64,000 nucleotides of DNA from Membranipora membranacea (Eukaryota > Bryozoa > Gymnolaemata > Cheilostomatida > Membraniporidae): contig OU612073.1 in NCBI GenBank assembly GCA_914767715.1, positions 18,476,001-18,540,000 on the forward strand, given 5' to 3'. Positions 26,001 through 38,400 of this stretch are shown piece by piece. The stretch's first letter is position 1, and the number at the start of each line of letters is the position of its first letter. The notes below the pieces were generated by a model that worked only from the letters and a program-made list of their open reading frames with translations, searched no databases and was not told the origin of the DNA. The position numbers and the translations under genes are program-made.

Positions 26001-26463
26001 CAGATAGTCATGAAGAGTATTATCATATGGCACAAAAAAACTAAATATTTGCATAAGACATTCTTGAATATGGCCTATAAAAATCAAATTTCACATGCAT
26101 TGGTATAGGAAAGACATTATAGTTATTTACCTGAACAAACTCAGAATGAAGATGACCTAGCAATGGCAAAGAACCAGCTGCAAGTACCCTGGGAGGAGCA
26201 CTGGAAGGGCCAGGTCCCAGCAAAGTCTTCTGGGGTACATTTATTGGCTTCAGTAAGCTCTCAGGGGGAGAGGAGATGCTTGACATGTTTCTGATACAGT
26301 AGAGTCTGTTCTTATCAATAATTCTTCTCTGCACCAATGTTCTTGCAACTGTACTGAGTCTGAATCTCTGTAGAGAACTGTAGGATGCTCTGCGGGAAAC
26401 TTGCAGCCACCTGTCACAATGAATTGGTTGGAGGTCAAAAGAAAGTTCATGAGGGCGGGCCAA
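20027..26463 (-). CDS. AGXT: Serine-pyruvate / alanine-glyoxylate aminotransferase, complete, nine exons
   Basis: PLP-dependent class V aminotransferase that converts glyoxylate plus alanine to glycine plus pyruvate. Exons (minus strand, in order): 26463-26131, 25308-25230, 24940-24765, 23528-23428, 23106-23036, 22052-21869, 21465-21300, 20893-20811, 20186-20027. All phases close. Visible in order: [18 protein letters not shown] (entry to the core fold), [29 protein letters not shown] (cofactor phosphate region), [23 protein letters not shown] with the cofactor aspartate, [13 protein letters not shown] with the Schiff-base lysine, [42 protein letters not shown], and [20 protein letters not shown]. 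The protein ends in SKM, a type 1 peroxisomal targeting signal. From the internal methionine at 26286 the protein is 391 residues, against 392 in human AGXT. From the upstream in-frame methionine at 26463 it gains 59 arginine-rich residues, a plausible mitochondrial presequence. Which start is used is uncertain; the sequence [13 protein letters not shown] could also follow a splice acceptor. Confidence 0.95.
23583..23618. repeat. Perfect 36-bp palindrome in AGXT intron
   Basis: CATAGACCTACTAATAAT is followed immediately by its exact reverse complement. Outside it, TTGCATCC (left) and TTGCATCCC (right) occur as direct repeats about 45 bp apart, possibly a target-site duplication of a very short foldback insertion. 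It lies 55 bp upstream (in gene direction) of an AGXT exon. Confidence 0.85.
24556..24748 (-). repeat. tRNA-derived SINE, copy 1
   Basis: Read on the minus strand, it starts with a tRNA-like head: A box TAGCTCAGTTGG and, about 40 bp on, B box GGTTCAAATCC. A non-tRNA body containing GCAGTCTACCGACTACT and GCGCCTGCGCCC follows. The body and B box recur in the copy near 57375-57550, which identifies a dispersed SINE family rather than a lone tRNA pseudogene. The head begins about 17 bp from the donor of AGXT exon 24940-24765, so the insertion just misses the splice site. Confidence 0.72.
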
Positions 26464-27240
26464 TATACACAGTAAGCATAGACATCAAAATATCAATGTG
26501 TTATCATCCAGCAAGTCATGGGATTCCCCTCTTCCACGCCTAAGTTCTTGCAACTTTATGTATTTTTTTCAAGTGACCCTAACCAAAGCATCCACAAAAT
26601 TAAGTGAAAATAGAGGTTCTGGTGCTATTGTTCATTACAACCAAGTAAAGTGAAACTGGGATTCCAGAAAAGAGAGATTTTTCGGCTGAGCTGAACTTTT
26701 TCCACATATTTGTGTGTGGTATGTAAGTTATAGAGGAACAAATCAACATAAGCAATTCATATACTGTAGTGGATCTCACTCAAGCAAGGGTATAGAGAAA
26801 ATATCCTGCCCAGCAATAGGTGAGTGTCATATTATTACAAACTAACAATAATAAATTTTCAACCAATTATGGCATTGTTGAGGAAGATTTGAATGAGGAA
26901 CACTGCTACACCTACTCCTTGGCTACACTGCCCTTAGTATTCAGTTGTTATTGTGACAACAATCCCAGAGTGGCTGAATGTGGTGGAGATTGTCTGTCCA
27001 GTAGACAGTGCTATATAGTTGCTTTTCACTAATATAATAAGTCGGCCTGGCCTGAACCCTGGTCCTAAATTTAGAGGCATCCCTAAACCGATTTCTTCGA
27101 CAAATCAATAGGATGTGCTACCTCATCTGAGGTAAGGAAACTGAGGTAAGGTCTGTCTGTAATTGTTGCTCCTAGTGAGTAAATAGTATTTAGTCTATGT
27201 TGATCAAACGTATCCCCTACAGTATTTGAAGGAAACACTT

Positions 27241-27340
27241 CAGTTCGTCCCTGTTTCCAGTTCGTCCCTGTTTTTGTTTCGTCCCTTATTTGTTTCGTCC
27301 CTTATTCAGTTCGTTCTAGTTTTCAGTTCGTCTCGGTCGT
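27241..27340 (+). repeat. Short tandem array of TTCGTCCC units, left side
   Basis: Six to seven irregularly spaced copies of CAGTTCGTCCC / GTTTCGTCCC within 100 bp. The same motif occurs in inverted orientation at about 28755-28818, on the other side of the reverse transcriptase remnant. The pair therefore behaves like terminal inverted repeats made from a micro-array. Confidence 0.75.
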
Positions 27341-27399
27341 CATGCAGTGTCAAGGTTACATTTTGAGTGAGCCCAAGCCAGAGACATCGATACAAGTTC

Positions 27400-28740
27400 C
27401 CTATTTCTATGGCCCAAGCATGGGCCTCTGTAGCCTGTCTTAAAAGCTTGTTAAGACAGGCAGACAGTATCAACCACCCATATGCTGGACATTGGCAAAG
27501 TAAAGACAAGTAAGTCCCATGGGCCCAAGTTGTTTGTAGGCTTTCACACGAAGGTTGGTGAACTGTGGCGGTATGGTTCTCTTTATGAAGCCTAGTGTTG
27601 TAGCGGCTTTGCTGGTAATGTGCTCAATATGAGAGTTCCATTTTAGATTTTCTTGTACTTTTACTCCTTGGTATTTGATGGTGTCAACCTTGGGGATGAC
27701 TTCCTGGTGTAGTTGGTAGGAGGGGGGCTCTGTCTTTGTGCGTTTTCTACTGAAACGGACAAACTCACATTTGGAGGGGTGGAACTCCATGTTCCAGTCG
27801 AGTTCCCATTTCTCCAGCTTGCACAGATCTTCCTTGAGCTGGTGTGACTTATCAGCCGTGGCATATATGATTGTGTCATCTGCGAAGAGTCTCACGTGGG
27901 ATGTAACTGAGCTAGGAAGATCGTTTATGTAAAGCAGGAAGAGGGATTGGCCAATGACAGAGCCCTGTGGTACACCAGAGGTCACAGCACATAGATCAGA
28001 TGAGACTCCTTGCAATGTGACAGCTTGGGTTCGGTTTCTGAGGAAGGATGCAGTCCAGTTAGTGATTTGGTCGCTTACACCAGCTGATTTCATCTTCTGG
28101 AGGCAGGCATGCATCAACTTCCTTTCTTGCATCAAGATCTTTCGAGATATCCGATATCAATTCAACCAGCTGGGTTTCACAGCTCAGTTTAGCTCTGAAT
28201 CCATGTTGTTGAGGGTGAAGCATTTTGTTGCCTTCTATGTACTTCATTATATGGCTGGTGACGATATGTTCCATCAATTTGCTTGCAATGCATGTCAAGC
28301 TGATAGGTCGATAGTTCTCTGGTCTGCTCCTGTCTCCCTTCTTGAAGATGGGTGTGACATTCGCATATCTCCAGTCATCGGGGACAGAGCAGTACTGAAG
28401 TGACATATTGAAGATGTTGCACAGTGGTCCAGCAAGCTCAGATGCGGTTTAGGGCATTGGCGATACCTTTTTTGTCAGTGATGAGGCGGTGTTGGGCCTT
28501 GATAGCTGAGATGGTGTTGCTATCACCACGTCTGTGCTTTATATATGTCCAGAATCGTTTATTGGCACTCTTTGTTTCTTTGTCTTGTTCTTCTAGTAGG
28601 TTGTGGACATATTTTCGGTGTTCTTTCCGCATCAGATGTTGGACTTCCTTCTTGTATTTCTTGTATCTTTGCTCGGTGTTGACTTTGCCACTTCGTTTAC
28701 TTCTTTTACACAGAAAAGGGAGCACAACTCCTATAACTGA
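27400..28740 (-). pseudogene. Non-LTR retrotransposon reverse transcriptase remnant (dead)
   Basis: Three collinear minus-strand segments resemble LINE ORF2. About 28740-28440 codes the lysine-rich stretch ahead of the polymerase (NKRFWTYIKHRRGDSNTIS). Segment 28430-28060 codes the fingers (VTPIFKKGDRSRPENYRPIS, then QHGFRAKLSCETQL). Segment 28135-27500 codes the palm and thumb start (TSGVPQGSVIGQSLFLLYIN, then RLFADDTIIYA). Between the first and second segments the frame breaks at a stop and roughly a hundred residues usual in this family are missing. Between the second and third (near 28115) the reading jumps frame from EVDA to HACLQKM, so motif A with its catalytic aspartate is gone. Motif C (FADD) remains. 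No endonuclease domain and no poly-A tail are seen. The element cannot encode an active polymerase. Confidence 0.9.
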
Positions 28741-28754
28741 GTTCAACCAAATAT

Positions 28755-28818
28755 CGGGACAAACTGAGAAAAGACGAACATGTGCAGGGACGAAACAAAA
28801 ATGGGGACGAAACGAATG
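28755..28818 (-). repeat. TTCGTCCC array, right side, inverted
   Basis: On the minus strand, GTTTCGTCCCC, GTTTCGTCCCTG, GTTCGTCTT and GTTTGTCCCG follow one another. They are the inverted counterpart of the array at 27241-27340. Together the arrays bracket about 1.4 kb containing the retrotransposon remnant. Confidence 0.7.
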
Positions 28819-31800
28819 GCATTCGTATTTGAACTTACAAGACTTATCTGTTAGGATTGTGAGGACAGGATTGTTTGGATCAATGAACTTGTTTGGATTG
28901 TGAGGATGTTGGTGCTGTATGCACGCAATAACTGTTACTGGGTTGCTTAATGGGCTCTTCATAACTGTGTGTAAAACAAGGAAGTCCTGCATTGGCATCT
29001 CTCCTTACATTTATGAGTGTGGTTGATTTAAGCCTTGGTTACAGAGTATGCAAGGCAGTGCGATGTAATTTTACAACTTTTATGAACATATCGATCCTTG
29101 GTTTCCAATGTATGGCATAGTTAGTCAACATAGAGACAAAAGGAGGAACAGATTTACCAATGAACGGTTACTTGCTAGATTGCTGCGGATGCCTTTAGAT
29201 GAAATTATACATTCGCAAAGCTAAGATCATCTCGATTTAAGTTCTTGAAAGATGGATCACATTCATTGCCACAAAATAAAGGTAATCCATTCAGGGCACA
29301 TATGCAACATGGTTTGTTTGCAAAAACTCATGCTGCGTAATCCTCTTTGACCATCAGTGCCACTGGTATTGGAGGGGAGATGAGTGACAAAGTCTCTCAT
29401 TATGTATATACCAGACACATCCTCCCATTTATTGATTCAATTGAGGCAAGACAAATTACTACTCTTGCTCTTATAACCTAGGGTTGATGTAAACACATGA
29501 ACTGTTCCCCACTCAGTCGTTGTCTGCAAGCTTCAAATTATGCCCTGAACACTCTGCAGAGCTTATTGTAGGCCAGACAAGAACTCATTCTTTACTCTAC
29601 CATATCGCTGTGCAAGTAATCGCACAGTCGTTTTAGACCTTTGCTTGAGATTTAAAGTCGCAGCGCATTATTAAAAAAGAAATCAAAGATCTTTCTTCTT
29701 TTGAGGCTTTATGCTGAGGTTCTCTTTGGTATTGTTTGGAGACAGGCTAAAAATCTAAGTGCAGTCACTATTTTACATAATAATGCCCTACAGAGCTTGT
29801 GGATCAACTCCTGACTGTTGGCCTGGGCTCGTATGTACCGCTTTCCGTTTTTATTACGCTATAGGTCTAGTCATGCCACTATTTCCTTATTGCAAATGAA
29901 AAGCTGTAGCCTAACCCCTAAACACGGTAATGTGATAAAACTGAACTGCGGAAATAATCTGAACTTACATGCTGTAGTGTGTAGAGAAGCTAAGAAGAAA
30001 TACTTGCAGAGGTTTTGAACGCTGACTGACACACACTGTCAGCATTTGATGGATAGCTTGTGATGCCAATACAGGTCGTTATCTTTGACTGATCTAAATC
30101 ACACTGTGTCAATCACAAATATTACACTAGCAGACCACAGTTGACAACTTTCCCCACAATGACTGACAAAATCACTAGATAAGTGTTTGCACGCATCCAC
30201 TGCTACAAATAATACTATTAATCTGGACCTGGTGGACATTGAATTCATTCAAATGGGAAAATTACACAATAAATCCTGACCAATGCTTTAAATTGCATTT
30301 GCTGGACATACCTGCTTTGACAGTCCACATTATAAACTTGTCAGATAAAGCACACTTTGTATTCAGATGTATCTGCATATTGGCATACAGGTTTAAATCA
30401 CAGTTATAGATCACCATGAATCAATTTGCAAATTGGAGCATGTGAGCCATAACCTACTTCCTCTAATTTCATGCAGTAAACAAACACCACTATAATTTGT
30501 GTGGGCCATACATAGAATTCCTTGTGCTACTTGGAATTCCTTGTTGCCACTTCCTTGTTTGTCAAGATGATGGAAAATCATGTGATTTGGCCTTCACCTC
30601 CTAGTATTTCAATAGATGGTAGATAAGTTGACTATGTCTCTATCACTATTGCATTGGCACTGTCCTCTGAGGGCAGGGTAACACTATACAATGCCATCAG
30701 GGATTGTAAAATATTTGATCTGTGATCCTAATCCTAGATCTCACTCTATATATATAATGGTATATCAAAGGCTATCAGGTAAATATTACTAAATGTAAAT
30801 ATGAAGCAAGCTACCTACTGATATCAGATGTTGGAGCTTGATCAATTCTCTAACTCCTTGTTTGATCATCATCTGATAGTTTGTGCATCAAATTATAATT
30901 GGAAAAAACAAGTAGACTAGAAAATTAATTGTATGACTACATTTGAGTTTTTCGCAGCGTGACAGAAACTTAAAAAATATTGACTACATCACAGACCCAC
31001 AGTAATGGCTTGAATAATCAATTTCAACACTACCTACATCATTCAAATCATTCCCATAGGATAAAATCAACAAATTTGAAAAGAAACACTTTCACAGAAT
31101 AATGTCGTCATGATTTCTTGATATGCTGAAATTTCTGTTCATGAGTGCATGACATGCGATAGTCATCAGTGCCAAATACACAGTGTTACATCATATCAAC
31201 TAACTCATATCCATACACAACAGCACATTATAATTAGGTGTGTTTCCCAATGCTGACTCATATCCCTGGTCTGATACAACACACTATATATTTGCATATT
31301 ACCACAGAGTGCAACTCTACAATACTATTAGCCAAAGTTCCTTCTCTCAGTCTTGTTACCACTAAACCAGTTACTGTTGAAGTAAGCGGATGCCCTGATC
31401 TGTATGTATGATCGCCAGCTAGCTATCTGCTACTAATTTCTGCAGTTTTCCTTCTCCTGTAATGCTAGGGTTTCACTGTTTACGTGAGCAGTGAGCTGAG
31501 CTCAGTTCTTTTGATTCTCTTCATACTGGTGGTTCGTATCTTCTGGTCTTTTTTTGTATTCATGTTCATTAGATTCATGGTTCAAAAGATTTTCGATTTG
31601 TGTGCGGTATTTCTTCATGAGACTCTCAAGTTAACGCCTACTACTTTACCCCTGCTGCACTTTGCAGGAAGAGAATTGGCAATCTTTGAGGCTGTTGGGG
31701 ATCTATAGCAAACCATAGGTTATTATTTAGGTATTATCCTGTGACGAGAAAGTAACAATGATCTCAGATAGCTTTTACGCCCAAAACTGTTCTGACTGAA

Positions 31801-32462
31801 GGTAGAGTGTGCGGTAATGGCACCAACTATTAGTCTGTTATTGATAAGGATTAGGTTCCGCCCCCCCCCCCCCTCCAACTGTTTAACTGGTGAGACTGTT
31901 ACAAGGCATGCACCCCTCTCGCCGCCACTGCCGAGTTATCTAGTGAACAATGCAGCTGAAAAACGTTCTTCACATGTACTTGACCCAAGTAGACTGTTTA
32001 TTTTGGTTCTTAAATTGAGTATTTCCTGTTCTGAGTATACCCGCACATCTTTATTTCCGCCCACTGAAAATAATGTAAGTGTGGTTTGTTGGTATAATGG
32101 TGTTTACTATTTTATGTTAGGCCTACCATAATTATGCTCGAACATCAAGTATGTGAATCCCAGCCTTAGACCTCTTGCTAAAAGCCCTAAAGTCCTAAAT
32201 TTCAAGTCATTATTATTGAACCAACATGTATCAAACTTGGCCATCCAGTCAAAATGGTCTATCAAACCATGCACAATTAGAATCAATCCTGGTTGAGAAT
32301 TTTCCCGTCCAGCTAAACTACAGCGTACAAAAGTTTCAACTTCATGCAGAGCATATCTAAATGTCTCTAAAATGTGAACTATCTTAAACTCTAAAACTTC
32401 ATATAATTTGTTATCCTTGTTGTAGAATCTTGTGATACGAGAAAACCAAACAGAAATACAAG

Positions 32463-35400
32463 ATGAACTTCGGGAGTAAGAAGGTGTATGTGTATAACCA
32501 GTCGGACGAGGAGAGCGTGTCCGATGATGATGTCGATTATCAAGCTCCTGTAATGAATAAACGTGCTGTGAACTATTCGGCCCGGAGCATGCCTATGATG
32601 CAGACAGACTCCTTCCAATGTGACTCCATTGATGATGACTGGGACAGTAAGATTTCTTATTCAATAAAAAGATATTTAGGACTACAGTAGATGAGGTTTG
32701 ATCCGTTTTGCCAGTGTCGGAGTTGCCCCCTCTACTGACAAACCGAAGGCTAAGAAGTGTGTCAGTAGGGGGCAACTCCAACGCTGGCAAAAATTGATCA
32801 GACTTGATCTAGGCCTACTGAATTCCATATCTTAGGGCTTTGTGTGGGTAGGGAGTGGGAGGTGGTAAAGATGAAAACACAATATTCTCGTTATTTGTTC
32901 AGATACTATTCTAATTGCTCAAGTTTTCAAAATTCTGGTACTGAAAACACTTCTGGACTATAATTGAAGAAAACATTGTGAGCTGAGAGATCTTTCATCC
33001 TTCTCACACACCTCCCACCTCATCCCAACCCCCCTCACCCTAAACCTCCCTCACCCCAAACCCCCCAACCCATCCACGCAAAGCCCAAAGTTAGGAAATG
33101 CATTACTCAATTTGTCACGAATGGATACGATTCAATTGTCTTGCTGTCTCACTGCACAGCACAGGTGATATTAAAGAAAAATGTGGAATATTTTTTTCAT
33201 TTCTTCTCATATCAACTCAATGATGATAAAATGTTAAAAAGAAAATTCTCATAGGCCTAATCAAAGTCCGGAAAAATGTATGAATAGCTAAATTGTACCG
33301 TAAAACCTCACCTATAAGTCACCGGACTTATAAGTGAATCACCCCCCTCAGAAAAAATAAAAATGCTCCAGTTATAAGACACCCCACAGCTATAAGACAC
33401 CCCACAGCTATAAGACACCGTGTCTTATAAGTGACGGAATCATATCAGTAGTTGATGTTTGGAAGCTCTCCATCTTTGAATCAAGCGTCTATTAATGTTC
33501 AATTCCCTTGCAGTCTTGTCAAGGTTGATAGTCTTTTCAACTGTTCTCAATACTTCCAGTTTCTGCTGAATGGTGTATGAGGTTCTTGGCATGTTTTATT
33601 TATTTTGAAAGACTGTGAGAGAGACATGATATGCTGATTGTTGAAAAATTTGAAATTTGTGGCATACATTCACTCACTACAAATGAGTAGTTTTGGGGAA
33701 AAAGCTGCCCTTTGCGGGATTTGAACTCACAACTTCATGATTACAAGTCGCGCACTTTACCACTGAGCTCCGGTGATTGTTAGAGGTTCTAGTCCAAGCT
33801 AGATATAAAAATGCTTCAAATGATAGTCGCGTCTATATGCTACTCTCTTACAGCCGCCTTCACTTATAAATCGCGGATCTATAGGTGAGGGATTAGGGTA
33901 ACTTTTTTCTGCATTGTTTGTAATCTTATATTTTTCTAATCTTACTCAGTGGACGAGATAGATTCTATTGACGCAATACCACCCCAAAGATACCAACCAG
34001 CCGCTGCAGGTATATAAATTTATCATAATCATCTAATATAAAAATGTTAACACATAAATCTTTTTTTTGCCCATGAAATCCTGTGCTCTGACTTTTTTAG
34101 TTGTAGAAATTTTGAGTAAGATTGAAATTATATTGATTGTCAACTCAAGTGTCCATATAACCTTGAGTATCAAGATCTTTTTTCAGTTTTCTCACTCAAT
34201 TTCGCTATTACAAATTATTTTAGGATTTCCAAATATGGCGACTATAGATTTACTTTGAGGAGATGCCGACTCGGTAAAATGTTCCACTGACTCATGTGAA
34301 TTTTGTGGACACTGAAAGGTGTTGCCTGGCTCATTGTACACATGAACATAATCAAGTTGACCGAGTTCCCATGCTTGCATAACTATAGAGTATATAATAA
34401 CTCTATGAGGAGTGACAGCAGAATTTATCCCAGCATGCACTGCATAGTTTATGAAAATGTTTATACATTTTGACTCTGATCATCATCATCATTGTGAGAC
34501 GGTTTTTTGCTAGGAGCTATGGGGATGCAGTTTGACTCTATCGGATCGAGGGCGCCTCCTCCAGCTCCAGCCCCAGCCCCACAAAGGCGTAGACAAGTAA
34601 GGAGAGCTGATGGTAATGTGTTCACTGTCGATGTCGGGAAACACGCTAAACCAGGAGATAATATACATGTGAACACTCAGAGAATCACCTGTCTAAGCTG
34701 TCAGGGTGTGGTGACTGCCTTCAGCTCATTCCAAGGTAAGGAATGTCCAAAGAAGTGTTAGAACATTTATTATTAACTCTATGAGATGGCGTGACAGCAG
34801 GATGTGTTAATGAGTATCCCATCATGCACTGCATAGTTTGAGGTAAGGTTTACAAATTCTGACTCTGATTAATGAAGACAGTAATGAAATATAGGCCTGA
34901 GTAATAAGAATACGTGGAACATTTCTTGAGAAATCAGTATAGTAAAATGACAAAAGGAGGAAAGACTTAATTGTCTAACATATTATTTTTTTCTAGCTCT
35001 AGCTCAGGCCAATCAGCACAACTGGAGCTGTGACTTCTGTAACGCGTTAGATGACAATGTGGATGTTACTACCTGGCTTAAGCCAACATCTGACGATGTG
35101 ACGTTTGAGCTAGAAGCTCCCTCTGCGTCAACTGCTGAACGAAACATGGGAGAAAACTACAATGTTGTATTTGTGATTGACATCAGCGGTAGCATGGGAC
35201 AATCAACTTACGTATGTATTTAGTTTAAGTCGTGTTTTATTTATCAAGCACACCCCCCCCCTTATTTCTTGCTTTTTCCTAGTATAAAAAGAGCTGACAT
35301 TCTTTTCAGAGTTGACTGGTCCATCTGGGAGTTTTCATAGAAACCTGAGCATCATAATATAATTTCGGCTTATACATCCAAGGGACTAAAGTTAAACTTC

Positions 35401-38400
35401 AAAAATGTTCAGACTTGGAGTAGCTGAACTCGACAAGCTTGGTCTGGTTGTTTGAGAGAGCAAATTAATTTCTCTTCGCTTTCTCATCACTCATTCGAAC
35501 ATCTTGCAATGGTCATGAGAGTGTAATTTCATTCTTGAGGAGATGAGGTTCATAATTACCTATAAAATTTGAATTGTCAAATTATCTCATTCTTATTTCA
35601 GTCAGAGAACCGAGACCCGAGAACTGGCCGTACGACCCGCTCTTACGTCAGCAGGCTGGAGGCTGTGAAGCAGGCTGCTTTACATCAGATAAAACAGATC
35701 AAAGATGAGACTCCAAATGTTCGCGTCGGATTTGTCACCTTTGGGTCTGAGGTACGAAAGTAGACCTCGATTCCGGAATTCGTAAAAGTAGGATTCTGTA
35801 GTTGTTGTCTCTTGAGCTGCATAGCGAATGGAGGTAGTTGGCGCACTCCTAAGCCACCTTTCACAGATGTTCTTGTTTTTATACCACCTTCCTTCCACCA
35901 ACCATTAAAAACAAAAATATTTGGCTCATTGTTCGTTCAGAGTTATTGTAATGACTTTAAATCAATATTTATACATAATCTGGATCACTTGACCCTGCTG
36001 TCATCTTATCTCAATGTGTAATAACAACAGAATCTCAGAGAGTTGCCCTCTCTCAAAATGTAAAACTTAGAAGAGTCAAGTGCTGCCCTTAATTGGTGAA
36101 GCAAGATATATCTATGTCAATTATTTTGAATCAACTGTTGTAGATTTTTGTGTACGGTGACACCACCCATCAGATGGTAAAGTTTGGTGAGAATCAGATA
36201 AGAAATATCAACCAGCTGAAGGTGCTGGCTACAGATGTACATCCGCTGAAACCTATCAAGGATACATACGACAGTCTGACAGCTGAGCTATCAAGGTAAG
36301 GCCTAACATGAGCCTCTACTAAAGCTGGACAGTGTCTACATAACTGAGCATTAGCAACTTCCATTTATAATTACTTTCATTCAATAAGAATGTTTTTCAA
36401 AATAAGCCATCGAGTAAAAAGGGAAACTATTAAATCAAGATGGAAAAAAAGGTAATCAAATGAAAGATGCTTGTATGATTTATGCTTGATGTTTGAGGTA
36501 ACATTAAATAGTATATTGTTAAAAGTAGATACTATAATATCATCAAAAAAGTGTTTTTTTCATGTTGAACAAATTTGCATGTTCCAAGTAGTTCACAAAT
36601 AGGCTAATCGACCACCAGTAGATTAACTAACTGCATCAAGCATGAATTTGATTGTAGGGATTTCATGTTTCCATATCACTTTGATATTCATACCATGGCA
36701 TATCGATTGATCTGTGATTTACTTATCCTTTTTTTCCATGTTAGGATTGACGTTAATGGGATGACTGCTTTGGGGCCGGCCTTAATGGCGTCCGTAGCGA
36801 TGGCAGGTAACATTAAAGGATCTAAGGTTATCATCTGCACAGACGGACAGGCAAATGTAGGAGTTGGTACTTTACCAGATGATTTTGCTGGAGAGCAGCG
36901 GATCTCAGACTGCAGAAATACCTACACATCATTCGGACAGTTCGCTAAAGATAAAGGGTATGTACCGTATGCAGAGTGCAGGATTTTGAATTGTGCTTAT
37001 AATTGATATTCATTTTTGGGCAAAACATACTTGGTCCACTTTAAATTTGTGGCATGGTGTAGACTGTTCGCAATCCTGTGAGTGGTCCAACTTAATGCCT
37101 GCATCAGAACATTAATCAAAATAAAAAAAAAAGGTTAGTTCATGTTAATCCTAGCATCCTAGCTCTGAGTACTTTAACTTTGGTCCATGAATGATATGCC
37201 ACAACCAGTGATATAAGCCAGTATTTGGCACATGATCAATCGCAACCATATCTCAACAGTGATTATACTATCTTGAATCATGTTATCTATTCACAAGTTT
37301 TATACCAACAAATTCAGACACAATAAAAGTACTGGATGTTTAAGTTATGGCTAGGTTCAGAGCAGTCTAGCGCTCTGACTGCTGTTTTGCGAGATATTAC
37401 GGTGCTTTGAGAGCTTAGTACCTTAAAACGCCACAATTCAGTCATCTGGACAAGTGACACCAGCTCGACACATAGCTGTTGTCCTTCCTTTTAGCGTCTC
37501 GGTGTCAGTGATAAGTTTGGAGGGGACAGATTGTAAACTGATTCACCTCGGACTCGTAGCTTCTATGACGGGTGGGGTGGTTGACATCGTGTCCCTCAAT
37601 AATCTGGATGAGCAGTTTGGAAACATACTAACCAGCAGAACTCTGGCTACAGATGTCACAGTGAGATTGGTCCTCCATCATACAATGTGAGTACATGAGC
37701 GATTAAAACACAATAATACATTTTTTGACAGCCACAATCCATCCTTTCTAATGGCTTTCATGATGTGACAAAAAACATTAATGGCAAAACAAATATTAAC
37801 AAAGATGTAACAACAAATGAGAAGTGTTGCAGTAGCCTATTCTTAAACGTTTTTTATAGTAAGTGTGACTTCTGATGACATAACCAAATACTGCATCAAA
37901 CGGATATGTATAGCCTGTCTTGACAACTCATCTTATGGACAGCGGGTTTTCAGGAGTTGACCAGCTTTGCCCCCCCCCAAACAACAAAGTTTGTCAAGAT
38001 AGGCTAGGATATGTATTGCTTGTCTGTGAATAGCGCGTTAACTGATAACTGATAAAATAAGGTCAGCCATTTTGACATATTATCACATAATCACTACTCC
38101 TTTACAGGTACATTCGTACCCCGGGATCCACTGAGCAAGTTAGCACCAGGTTTGAGAATATTGGAAATGTCGATGAGGATACTGATATGATGGTGGAGTT
38201 TGGTGTGAAGACACAAACTAATGATAGTAAGTATTTCCATTCATTCAGCTATACCTAATTTAGCAACAAGATTGGGAATTCAAACTATAAATTTATGTAG
38301 GCTGTGATGTGATGTAGGCTGTGCTTGTTACATAGGCTCAAAATTCATGTATAATTATAGGCTATCATAAAACAGCCTCATGCCAGTGTTACAAACAGGA

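Larger units (their letters stand above)
26464..32462. other. Divergent intergenic region between AGXT and the first Sec23-like gene
   Basis: About 6 kb separating two genes transcribed away from each other, so both promoters should lie here. The only structured content I recognise is the retrotransposon remnant at about 27241-28818. A cytosine run occurs at 31860-31873. A strong acceptor-like tract ending near 32424 just upstream of the gene A start codon suggests a 5' untranslated intron. I see no further coding exon; the open stretch 31484-31708 is hydrophobic but resembles nothing. Confidence 0.6.
33298..33898. mobile_element. pogo/Tigger-type DNA transposon remnant, about 600 bp
   Basis: The termini pair: CCTCACCTATAAGTC (33306-33320) against the complement of the right end (33861-33890, CACTTATAAATCGCGGATCT then ATAGGTGAGG). 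The element is flanked by TA on both sides (33296-33297 and 33899-33900), the target duplication of the Tc1/mariner superfamily. CTATAAG/CTTATAAG-rich ends are typical of Tigger-like elements. A surviving N-terminal transposase ORF lies inside (33440-33592, minus), so this is a deletion derivative. It occupies intron 1 of gene A and ends 51 bp before exon 2. Confidence 0.85.

Noticed and set aside
27738-28903. Plus-strand open frames (27738-27932, 27954-28403, 28424-28903)
   Set aside because: They are antisense shadows of the reverse transcriptase remnant read on the minus strand.
31484-31708. 74-residue hydrophobic open frame
   Set aside because: No splice context, no family resemblance, and no similarity beyond general hydrophobicity; not enough to call a gene.
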